64,000 nucleotides of DNA from Humulus lupulus (lineage: Eukaryota; Streptophyta; Magnoliopsida; Rosales; Cannabaceae). The position numbers were made by a program, and so were the translations under genes. Position 1 is the first letter of the stretch; each line of letters begins with the position of its first letter. Below, one piece after another: positions 35,345-44,262 of the stretch. The notes below the pieces were generated by a model that was not told the origin of the DNA, did no database searches, and saw only the letters and a program-made list of their open reading frames with translations. Location: NCBI RefSeq assembly GCF_963169125.1, contig NC_084798.1:100891970-100955969 (forward strand). Direction: 5' to 3'.

Positions 35345-37595
35345 ATGGAGCCTAAGAACACCAATGCGGCCTCCAAGAAGACAGGCTCCTCTAAAGAGCC
35401 TGCCAGATCAGAAGGTCCTAGCCTTCAAGACCGTGAAACTGAGCCTAAAGTCGTGCTCGAGGACGTAACTCCAGAATTTGAAGAGCTCCAGGAAGCCATG
35501 AGCGCCTTCCAAGAGGAGATGGCACAATTCAATGCCAGACAGGAGGCGTTCGCTGAAGAAATGGCTAGACAGAATGCCGCATTCGAGCAGCAAAGGCGGG
35601 AAATGGACGCCAGGAGTGAGGAGATCTGGCGACAGTAGGAGGAGGCCGATAGGCGACATCACGAGGCTGCACTCGCTCTGGAGGCAGCTACGCAGCTGAC
35701 CCGGGCCAATGCCCAAGCTGCACCTGGAGTGGCAGCCACCCCAGGAGCAAGGACCACAGAAGCTGGTCGTAAGAACACTGATAGACCCCATTCTCGAGGG
35801 CCAACACAGGAGTGGTATTAACCCACCTGGTCGAGAGGAAGATGGGGTCCGGTCGGACACTGCCTCAACTCAAAGGGGGAATTCCAGAACTCCCTCAAGG
35901 AGCCACCGATCAGAGACTTCTAGGTCTGGAAGTCATAAATCAGGTAGCAAGAAAACTCCACCTGAGCAGGAGCACAATAAAGCTCCTCGAGGTAAAGAAA
36001 CTTCCCACTTCAAAGATGGGCATGGTCGTGATGAAGCTGATAGTCATCACACTCACCAGTCGAAGGAGAAGAATGATAACAACCATCGAGGAGGAAGAGA
36101 TCGCCCAGCTCAGACAGGAAGGCCACCACTGCATTCCAACCAGCGCAGTGGCAAGGAGCATGTTCCGCATGGCAAGCCTTCCGAAAAGACTCAGAGTACG
36201 ATGTTCGATCGGTTAGGGAGACATACCTCCCAGAAGGATTTAAGAGACGACATCGCTGATAGGAGAAGGACCGTGCCGGTCGAAGGGTGAGATCCAATCC
36301 GACCTACTAGTCAAGTAGAAATACTTGATGATGGTCTGCCGGATAGGAGCGCTCGACCAGGCGGTCCCGAAAATGAGTCCCAAGCAGTGGCCCCAGGCAT
36401 CCAAGCCCAGCTTGATGCTCTGACAGCAGCAGTTCAGAGTCTATCAAAACGACCATCTGCGATTGATCCAGTAGACCACAGGAGTGGCAGCCCTTTCTGT
36501 GCTCAAATTAGAGCAGCCCAACCACCAGTGAAATACAAAGCACCGGTACTGCCAGTTTATATAGAAAAGGCAGACCCGATAAGGCACGTGGGGAAATTCG
36601 AAGATCAGATGGAGCTGATCGGGGTGAGTGATGACTATCGGTGCAGAGTCTTCCCCACCACATTGTCCGACACTGCCCAGGAGTGGTATTGGAAGTTTAA
36701 GCCTAACTCCATTACTTCTTGGGAAAGTTTTAGAAAGGAGTTTTGCAGGAAGTTTAGTGCTGCTCGGACCCCTCCTGTTTATGCCAATCACTTGGCGGAT
36801 ATTAAGCAAGGAAAGGATGAGTCTCTCAAGAACTACATACAAAGGTTCATGAGAGAAACTAACCGAGCTACTGCAGTTGGAGAAGAGGGGAAGATGGTGG
36901 CAATTTCTTCCGGCATTATCTATCGAAGTCCTTCGTGGGACAGCATTCATCGCAATCCAATTTCAACATTACAACAATTTTTGGACCGGGCGGATAAATA
37001 CATGAAATTGGATGATGCAATTGAGAAGGGAGAGAAGGGCCTGAACAATCTGGGCGGATCGACTGATCTCCCCAAGAACGGAGAAAATGGTCAAAATGGC
37101 GGAAAGAAACATGGGAGTAACGGGTTTGACCGCCATGATGAAAAGAAAGCTAAGTCAAATCCGAACGATAAGACAACCAAGTATGAGCCCCAATTCACAA
37201 ACTACACAACTCTTTCAGCAAGCCAGGCAGAAATCTATCTCGCTAGTCACTAGGAAGTTCCCTATAAGAAGCCCCCACCGATGAGGAAAGAGACATCTAA
37301 GAGGGACATGAACAAATTTTGTCGGTTCCATGGAGATTATGGCCATGACACAAACAAATGCAATCACCTCAAAGATGAGATAGAATTTCTTCTCCGGTCG
37401 GGCAAGTTGAGGAAGTACCAGGCAGAGACATCCCAGGGAGAAGGAGGCAGCAGCAACCCTGGATTCAAACGACAAAGATCTCCACCCTTACAGCCCGGAC
37501 CTGTGGACTTTACCTTAGACACTATATGTGGAGGGCCACACTTGGCTGAGGAAAGCAACGGAGCAAGGGAGAAGCATGCTGAGCGGGAGTGCTAG
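35345..37595 (+). pseudogene. Tat-3 gag
   Basis: Capsid polyprotein that packages element RNA. The N-terminus (MEPKNTNAASKKTG) leads into an Ala/Glu coiled-coil stretch with QEEMAQFNARQEAFAEEMA. A Ser/Arg/His-rich linker follows, then the retrotransposon gag domain (36540-37020: CRVFPTTLSDTAQEWYWKF, SWESFRKEFCRKF, ESLKNYIQRFMRE) and a knuckle CRFHGDYGHDTNKC near 37320. Breaks: stop at 35636, a frame change near 35800, stops at 36288 and 37251; otherwise one frame. It ends at a stop at 37593, where protease would begin in a full element. Confidence 0.88.
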
Positions 37596-38435
37596 GATCA
37601 AGGAGCCACTGGAGCGGCAAGCGTCTATGAATATATTATTTCTAAATACCGTTTTCAGAGTGGTAGTTTAATTTCAAGTTATGTAACTTGTTATTTAAAT
37701 TTGGATTATGAGCTGGTTATTTGCTGACCAACCATCTATTTTTGAACAATTTTGCTGTTTAAGACTCGTTATTAGACACGTTTTGTCCTTTTTAATTTAC
37801 GAGTAATAAAAGAGACTACACGCAGCGTGGTCGATTCTTGCTACAAATGTGCATGTGTGTTAATTATCCGAACAGTGTTCAACTGGTCGGTAAAATTGGG
37901 CAGTGTTCAACTGGTTGATACATTCAAGCAGTGTTCAACTGCTCGAATATTTTCCATATATTCTATGTGTTTCACGAGTGATAAACTGCTCGAACAGATT
38001 CGGTCAAGTAGCAAGTGACTAAGGATCTCTCAACCCTCAATCACTTGGGGGGAACATAGGGTATATCAGTATATAATTTAACACAGGCAACAAGAGCACG
38101 AGTTAAGATATTTGTTTTTAGGCTGACTTGTAAATTTTTGAAGTCCAAAAAGGCCATTAAGCTAACTTGTTTGACAAAGCTTAAGTAACTTGGAATTTTT
38201 TAAAATTTTAAGTTAGAAGCAGATATTCATGTGACAATAAACATTATGCTCATAAAATGTTAGAGCAATAAGAGTGTGAGAAAGTATACTTAGTATGGAC
38301 TTATGAAATGTTTAGAACTTCTAAGTTAGAAAACTAAGTACTCATGCGAAAATATAAGGCATACATCATAGTGACTTTTCTATTCACAAAAAACTTATAA
38401 TGTTTTAAGTCTAAAAAGACTTAGAATGTTTCAAG
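37596..38435. other. Tat-3 spacer between gag and antisense gene
   Basis: No coding. Three copies of CAGTGTTCAACTGGTCGG-like units lie at about 37870-37955, and a PPT-like CACTTGGGGGGAACATA at 38042-38057. Pol should lie before this spacer and is missing. The remainder is AT-rich. Confidence 0.65.
38042..38057 (+). other. internal PPT-like G-run (Tat-3)
   Basis: CACTTGGGGGGAACATA, close to the terminal tract AACTTGGGGGGCAAATG at 42611-42627. Same place as the motif at 2445 in Tat-1: after the sense genes, before the antisense gene. Confidence 0.45.
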
Positions 38436-39150
38436 TTAGCCAAGAAAAAGTAAAGTAAAAATTCCAAACAGCTCGATCATACGAGCAAGAGTATATAACA
38501 AAACACAAAACAAAGTATGATAGAGGGCTGGTAGGATGACAACTTGTCTGGTCAGGCGAAGGCTTCTCTGGTCGGATGAGGGGTCACTGATCAGCTCTGG
38601 CAGGCTGGTCAACCCCTTCTTCAGCTTCAGCTGCTCCTTCCGGTCGGAATGACAGCGTGGGAGAAGTAGATGTGGCACCGGTAGGATTAGCAGCTTCCTC
38701 AGCAGCCTTGGCCTCACATTTGGCGAGCTCCTCTGCCTTAATCTCCTCGGTGAGAAAGTCGAGGTTGAGAGGCTTGTTTAGCTTCCACACCTGATAAAAA
38801 CAGTTGAAGCAGATCTCCTCGTAGCGAGTCAGATCAGCTTCCTTCCCCTGCTTCAGCTCCTCATTTTCGTGAATTAGTCCCTTGTTCTCGCGAGCTAACC
38901 CCTCGTTCTCACAAGTCAGTCTGTCTAGCCGATCAGTCAGCGACTTGTTGGCTTGGGTTAGTTTGTCATTCCCATCAGCCAACCCCTTAAGAGACTCCTC
39001 TCGCTCAGCCACAGTCTTCTCTGACCGCTCCAACTTGGATTGAAGAGCATCCACCTTAGCTTGAGCCTCCACTAGTTGATCATTTAAGACCTTGATCATC
39101 TCCTTGTAGTCTACTGCTCGGTGCTGAGCATGACAGATGGTCATGAGCGT

Positions 39151-39222
39151 CTACATGAAAAACAAGAGGTTACTACAAAGTATGAACATAAGTAACAAAC
39201 TATCTTGTGGTAGAGTACTTAC
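39151..39222 (-). other. intron in Tat-3 antisense gene
   Basis: Strong donor GCGAAT|GTAAGT and acceptor TTTTTCATGTAG|ACG, 72 bp. Splicing joins AQLAN directly to TLMTICHAQHRAVDYKEM, running into the coiled coil. The canonical donor makes this the best-supported intron of the three copies. Confidence 0.72.
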
Positions 39223-39577
39223 ATTCGCCAACTGAGCAATCCCTCTCTGTAAGACGACATCAACACTGAGTCGAGGGAAGGATTCAAAGCCTTGAATCGT
39301 TGAAGCATCGTGAAGATTCTGATCAACTGCCCCCTCCCAATGGTACTAGCAGTGCGTAGTGCCTCGCTCGGGCTGGTCGGACGAGTGAGGGTTAGGCTCG
39401 CTGAAGGAGGAAGCGAGGAAGGGGTCAACTGTGGGATTGTAACTAACCCCTCGGGTTGTCTCCCTTGGCTGGGCGGCACTGTCCTCGGGACCTTGCTCGG
39501 GGGAGTGGAGCCACTTCCTTCTCCAGACTTCCTCTTCGGGGCAGGAGGAGCGTTGTAGTGCCTGAACATCTCTGGAT

Positions 39578-39708
39578 CTGCAAAAGAGGAAAACACAAAA
39601 TTCGTTAGAAAAAGAAAATAAAGCAATATGTGGATAAGCATATTACTACTACAGTTCTATTAATCTCATATCACCAAGTTATCAAACATATTACTATGAC
39701 TACTAGAC
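39578..39708 (-). other. intron in Tat-3 antisense gene
   Basis: Donor CTCAG|GTCTAG and acceptor TTCCTCTTTTGCAG|ATCC after a long pyrimidine tract, 131 bp. It joins the acidic end of exon 1 (FLDQILNSG) to DPEMFRHYNAPPAPKRK. Confidence 0.68.
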
Positions 39709-41282
39709 CTGAGTTGAGGATTTGATCGAGGAAGTCGTCCTCGTCGTCGGATGATGAGCTCAGGTCCCTCTCAGGCTGGATGGCCTTTCCCTTCCCGGAC
39801 TGGGCGGGAATAGCAGATCTGCGCTGATACTCTGGCTGAGGCTCCCTAATGATGAGATCGCCTGGTCTACGGGAGTGAGGAGATGGTCCAGGAGAAAACT
39901 GGTCAGTCACCACCTCAGTGTCGGCGTTGGACTGATCGGTCGCGTTATTCTCCTTAGTGGTACTCTCCACTGTGATGTTTTGGTTACATGGTAGCAGGCC
40001 CACCATCTGAAGGTTTTTCACAGTAACCAATTTTTTAACGTCCTTCTCCTCAATACACATGTTAGCCAACTCCTTTTCTTGCTTGAACATCTCTTGAGTG
40101 GGCAAGGGTTGCTCGAATGGACCCGCATGCGTAAAAGCCAAGTTGTTGGCTTTGATGTCTGATGTGAGAAAATACTCTGTATAGTATTTCCCAGGGTTCG
40201 ACTTGTGAGCGATGCCACAAACGTATTTAACCCCCTTTTTCCTGTGAAAGAGGTGGAAAAAACCTGTGTTCTTATGGCTTGGGTTGGTCCTGAAGTCGAA
40301 CAAGTAATGCATCTCGTGAGGAGTGGGCTCATCCCAGCCTTGCAGATAGTAGAGAATGTACAGCGCAGACAATGCCTAAATCCCATTCGGAGCAATCTGG
40401 AAGGGAGAGACGTTGAAGTAATCCGCTACTGACCGGAAGAAAGGGTGTAGTGGGATGGTCGCTCCTGCGAATATATGGTGCCTGGACCAAGCACAGTATG
40501 GTCCGTCGGGCCTATTAGCTCTCTAGTGAGGGCGCAGACATATCACATTCACCCCTCTCAAACCCAAGGCTTGGATGTGTTTGTCAAACATCCCGAGGTT
40601 GAGTTTTTTAGGCTTGGCGGTAAACCAGGAAGGTGTTTCTTCTCCTTCCTTCCTTGGTTTTTGGACGACCAAGTACTGGACCTCGGTGGCGAAATCCTGG
40701 GTGGTTTGTCTCTGAGTCTTGCTTGATTTTGGCACCTGGCGGGGTGGTCTCAAAGAAGCTGCAGTGTCGACCTCACTGCATTCCACCACTTTTTGCACCG
40801 CTCTGCGGGCAACTTGAGGATCCTGGTCCTGTGGGAGTCTATTAGACTTCTTCACCCTCATTATCGACTGTTCAACTTGATGAAGGAACTACTCTTCGTG
40901 AAGAAGGTACAAGGATGAACGGGGGAGGATCTGCTTAAAGCGGCGGAGGCGATCCTCAGGAGTGCGACTGGTGGGAGACTTTGATGAAGAGTCGCTGCTT
41001 TGAGGGGTCTCGATCGACTGCGGGATGGACGTATCGGAGTTCGTGTGGTTGTCACCTCCCCTATAGTCAAAGCGATTCATCTACAAAAAATAAAAAATGG
41101 GGAGGTGAGTAACCATACAGATAAAATTCAACAAGAACAAAATTTATTTTTCTACTTAGAAAAATTTATCCAGGTAGTAAAAATTTAGCATGCATGGAGA
41201 AAATATAAATTTTGTGCCTAAAGTGCCTAAAAAGTGCTTAAGGTCCCTAGGGTGAGCATGAATTAAAAAAAAATTTGGACAT

Positions 41283-41745
41283 AGAAATTTTTTTTTTGTC
41301 CAAATGCCTAGGGCACACCATACTTGGTCCGAAGAGCCAAGAGATGTCAAGAGGTCGTGGTGTCCGAGCAGACACCTTGGTCCGAGCGGGTGTGTGCCTA
41401 CGAACTTGGAGGAGCTGCGCGCGTAGAGCCGTCCGAGGAGTGGTGTGGTGTCCGAGCGGACATTGTTGTCCGAGGAGATGCGCGCCTTGCGTCCAAAGAG
41501 CCCAGCGCCCCTGGCGTGCCTGCGTGGGTGTCCGACCGGACACCTGGTGTCCGAGAAGCCTGGCGTCCAAGGGGCCAATGGTGCGTCCGAGCGGCTGTGC
41601 TAGTCCGAGGAGCTGCGCCTAGTCCGAGGAGCCTATGTGCGTCCGAGCGGACGCTTGTGTCCGAGGGGCCTAGTCCAAGATAAAACAGCATCCGATCGGA
41701 TGACTTTGGGACCGAGGGGCTGATGTATGGTCCGATCGGATCATA
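41283..41745. repeat. GTCCG-rich imperfect minisatellite in antisense leader
   Basis: Many degenerate units with GTCCGAGGAGC, GTCCGAGCGGAC, GTCCGACCGGAC and ATCCGATCGGAT, i.e. short self-complementary cores, between the antisense start codon (41080) and its TATA-like box (42395-42404). Strongly GC-rich compared with flanks. Overlapping open frames on both strands come from this composition and are not taken as genes. Confidence 0.8.
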
Positions 41746-42394
41746 CCTTTTACAAAAAAAAAAAAAAAAAACAGTGGCCAAACGGCCATATTCCATATCT
41801 CATACCCAAACCTCACCATAAACCCTAAGCCGAAAGCTAAGCCTAAAATCCCTAGCACAAACACATTTTTTCACCCAAAACACACAATCACAAGATCAAA
41901 ATGGGGAAATTGAAAGGTTTTTCAATGTTCTTGAGACCACATATGCCATCAAAAACCCAAAAACCCCTATTCATGATTTAGGTTAAAATGACCTATTTTT
42001 CTTTAAATTCCTATGAAATTGAAGATAATATTGGGTTACCCATAATCTAAACAACATCAAAACAGCCACCAAACACATTATATCTCTAAGATTCATGGAC
42101 AATTTCAAGAAAAAAATCCTTTATGGAGTTTCGGCCACCACATGCATTTTCATGAAATTTTTGAAAAAAAAAAAACACAAGTGAAGATGGAAGAGAAGAC
42201 TTACTCAACTTTGAAGAGCCCTTGATTCACTTGGAGAATGCTCGAAGAAATGGAGAGATTCACCTTGAAGACTCTTGAAGTTTCGGCCAAAATAAGGGAA
42301 AATCAAGAGGGTTTCGGCCAAAGAGGAAGAAGGAGATGAGAGGGTTTTTGATATCTAACTTTCTTGTGTATGTGGGAATGTGGAAGTGTAGGGA

Positions 42395-42404
42395 CCTATT
42401 TAAA
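42395..42404 (-). promoter_or_regulatory. TATA-like box of Tat-3 antisense gene
   Basis: The minus strand reads TTTAAATAGG, 220 bp inside the 3' LTR boundary and about 1.3 kb before the antisense start codon. It corresponds in place to TATAAATAGGG in Tat-1 and CTATAAAAGG in Tat-C. Weaker match than those. Confidence 0.45.
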
Positions 42405-42610
42405 GAAAAAAAAATGGGAATTACCATTTATTTTTGGACCCTTGGAATTCCTGGGATATTTTTTCTCCCCATGATTATGAGCAGTTAATTGCAGTGATCG
42501 TGGTCTGTGGAGTTGTGGTCTGTTCCATGGCGGGAAGGTGAACAGTTATTTTTTATATAGTGCCGTCACTTGTGGAGAAAAAAGTTTATTATGTGAGACA
42601 TCATATAATA

Positions 42611-42625
42611 AACTTGGGGGGCAAA
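42611..42625 (+). other. polypurine tract of Tat-3
   Basis: AACTTGGGGGGCAAA directly before the 3' LTR start TGTCATCCCC. Confidence 0.85.
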
Positions 42626-43472
42626 TGTCATCCCCAAAATTTTAAAATGATGACGTGGCAATAGAAATGTCAAATGGCAAGGAATGGTTGGGTGACCTGG
42701 CTTAGGAGTGACCCGGTAGGCCGATGAAGAATTTTGACTGGCCAGAGAAGTTTCATTGCCGACCAGGTATGACCTTGTCCGACCAGTCACGTGTTTTTCT
42801 GCCCAGGAATGACCTTGTCTGCCTAGGCATGGCCTTGTCCGACCAAGCATGACCTTGGCCGATCTGTCATGACCATGTCCGACCAGTCAAGTGCATGTCT
42901 GCCCAGTCAAGTGTGTGTCTGCCCAATCAAGGTGTGGTTGACCAGCTTGAATGAGATATGGATCGACTAGATGGAGAAAAGCTGCGCAAGAGATCCCAGA
43001 AACAGCTTCAACAAGAATCGGTCTTAGCTTGCGCGGGAATCTCTCAATTTATCCCACGAATATAGTGTATTGTTACATTTTGAATATTAATGTAATTTAA
43101 ATATAATGAGAATAATAAAATATCCCAATTATGGGGGATATCATCTATACGATCCTGAGCCTATAAATACAAGGCTTATGGCATCATAAAGAGGAATTTT
43201 GGATTTTTGAACTTTTGATCTGAATTTTCTAGAGAGAGAGTACTTGTATTTGAGAGAATTCTTGTATTCTTGTAATCTACACTGAAGAAACTCAGTTGAC
43301 TCAGGTTCATCTGATCTTGAGTGTAGATATATAATCACAACTCTAAGTGGATTAGGCTATTACCATCACATTGGGGCTGAACCACTATAAAATCGCCTGT
43401 GTCGTTTATTTTCTCTTGAAGGTTTTATCGTTTTTGACGTTCACACGTCGTTGGCCAAAAACGCGGTCAACA
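42626..43472 (+). repeat. 3' LTR of Tat-3
   Basis: 847 bp, TGTCATCCCC...GCGGTCAACA. TATA box CTATAAATACAAG near 43161-43173. The 20-bp array has about 10 units. Otherwise closely similar to the 5' LTR, which points to a fairly recent insertion. Confidence 0.92.
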
Positions 43473-44250
43473 CCCTCTAAACATTCTAACCTCAAATATA
43501 TCTCCAAACATTTATTTCCATAACCCGATAACCCCATAAAACATCTAATACCTGAAATACCCCTCGACTCGCCCCGAGTCAGATATTCAGCCCCGTTGTG
43601 ACATTCTGAATAACGGCTTCCTAGGACTGTCTCAGATCGTGCTACATAGATATATCACAAACATATCACATTTATCACATTTATGCCCTCAACGGGCTAA
43701 AATTACAAACATACCCCTAATATCCAAACGGGGCCCACATGCATATTTGATTCAACTAAACATGCATCTCTATCACATATTCACATAAACTCACATATTA
43801 TATCCATAATTCACCCATTGCCCTCCAGGCATGCTAATCAAGGCCCTAAGCCTTATTAGCAAATTTGGGTCGTTACATGATGCATCTCCTGTATGCAAGC
43901 GACGAATCGCCTACCAGGAGATACGTCGCCTACATGCAGGCGATGCATTGCCTGCTAGGGTTTCAAAAAATCCTAAGCATCAGGCAATGCTACGCCACTT
44001 GGGTGGCGACGCATTGCCACCCCCTTTGACTTTGGAGCCTTCCAAAGGTCCAAAAAATGCTTCAAATGCTACCAAACCTTTTGGGGACCCTTAGATGCCT
44101 CCATGCATCACTTTGGACCCAAAAACACATTTTTAAAGTGCCTACAATTGAAATTCAAATTTCACATCTTCACTATGTGAAATTCACTAAGTGTTTATAC
44201 TTTTCCTGTATTTTTAACACTTATCTTTTTGTATTTAACTAATCATAACA

Positions 44251-44262
44251 ATCCCCCACTTG
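44251..44262 (-). other. polypurine tract of copia B
   Basis: The minus strand reads CAAGTGGGGGAT directly before LTR start TGTTATGATTAG. It fixes the orientation of copia B and the outer edge of the shared LTR. Confidence 0.75.

Larger units (their letters stand above)
38584..41080 (-). pseudogene. Tat-3 antisense gene, spliced, coiled-coil protein, broken
   Basis: Homologue of the Tat-1 antisense gene. Exon 1 (41080-39709) stays in one frame with stops near 40890, 40524 and 40380. It has a Ser/Thr/Arg-rich start, FRSVADYFNVSPFQIAPNG, SALYILYYLQGWDEPTPHEM, RTNPSHKNTGFFHLF, then an acidic tail (SSSSDDEDDFLDQIL). Exon 2 (39577-39223) is Pro/Ser-rich (HYNAPPAPKRKSGEG). Exon 3 (39150-38584) is a long coiled coil (QSKLERSEKTVAEREESL, LARENKGLIHENEEL) ending in CFYQVWKLNKPLNLDFL and a Glu/Ala tail. 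Introns at 39708-39578 and 39222-39151. Function unknown. Confidence 0.8.
34383..43472 (+). mobile_element. Tat-lineage element (Tat-3), both LTRs, gag and antisense gene, no pol
   Basis: LTRs at 34383-35289 and 42626-43472, flanks CCCTT (34378-34382) and CCCTC (43473-43477), a target duplication with one change. The interior has a primer-site region, a gag pseudogene, a short spacer, an antisense gene on -, and a PPT. Protease, reverse transcriptase, RNase H and integrase are absent: sense coding ends just after the gag zinc knuckle. It must have moved using enzymes from another element, unless the deletion came after insertion. Confidence 0.9.
32586..43877 (-). mobile_element. solo LTR, Tekay-like, containing the nested Tat-3 element
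   Basis: TGTAATGCCCTACTTCC...GGGTCGTTACA with perfect duplication TGATG (32581-32585 and 43878-43882). Start and end match the solo LTR at 4708-7053, including CTACTTCCTTAGAG and CTAATCAAGGCCCTAAGCC. Minus orientation. Without the nested element it is about 2.2 kb. It contains GCGCCGCGG-type GC palindromes near 33695-33800. Confidence 0.92.
32041..44250 (-). mobile_element. copia LTR shared by fragments A and B, split by nested elements
   Basis: Minus-strand start TGTTATGATTAG at 44250, directly after the polypurine tract at 44251-44262; end CTCTCCCCCAACA at 32041. Removing the nested Tekay solo LTR and one target copy leaves about 0.9 kb. Copia B lies on its 5' side (so this is B's 3' LTR) and copia A on its 3' side (so it also serves as A's 5' LTR). 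The stretch 43883-44240 contains imperfect GC repeats (GGCGAYGCATTGCC types). A primer site after 32041 is not obvious. Confidence 0.7.

Noticed and set aside
35812..36297. Alternative frames on both strands over gag
   Set aside because: They overlap the Ser/Arg/His-rich gag linker, whose frame continues into the gag domain; the others have no domain support.
41156..41864. Frames up to 140 codons on both strands
   Set aside because: The GC-rich array lacks stops on both strands. The region lies in the leader of the antisense gene and shows no domain.
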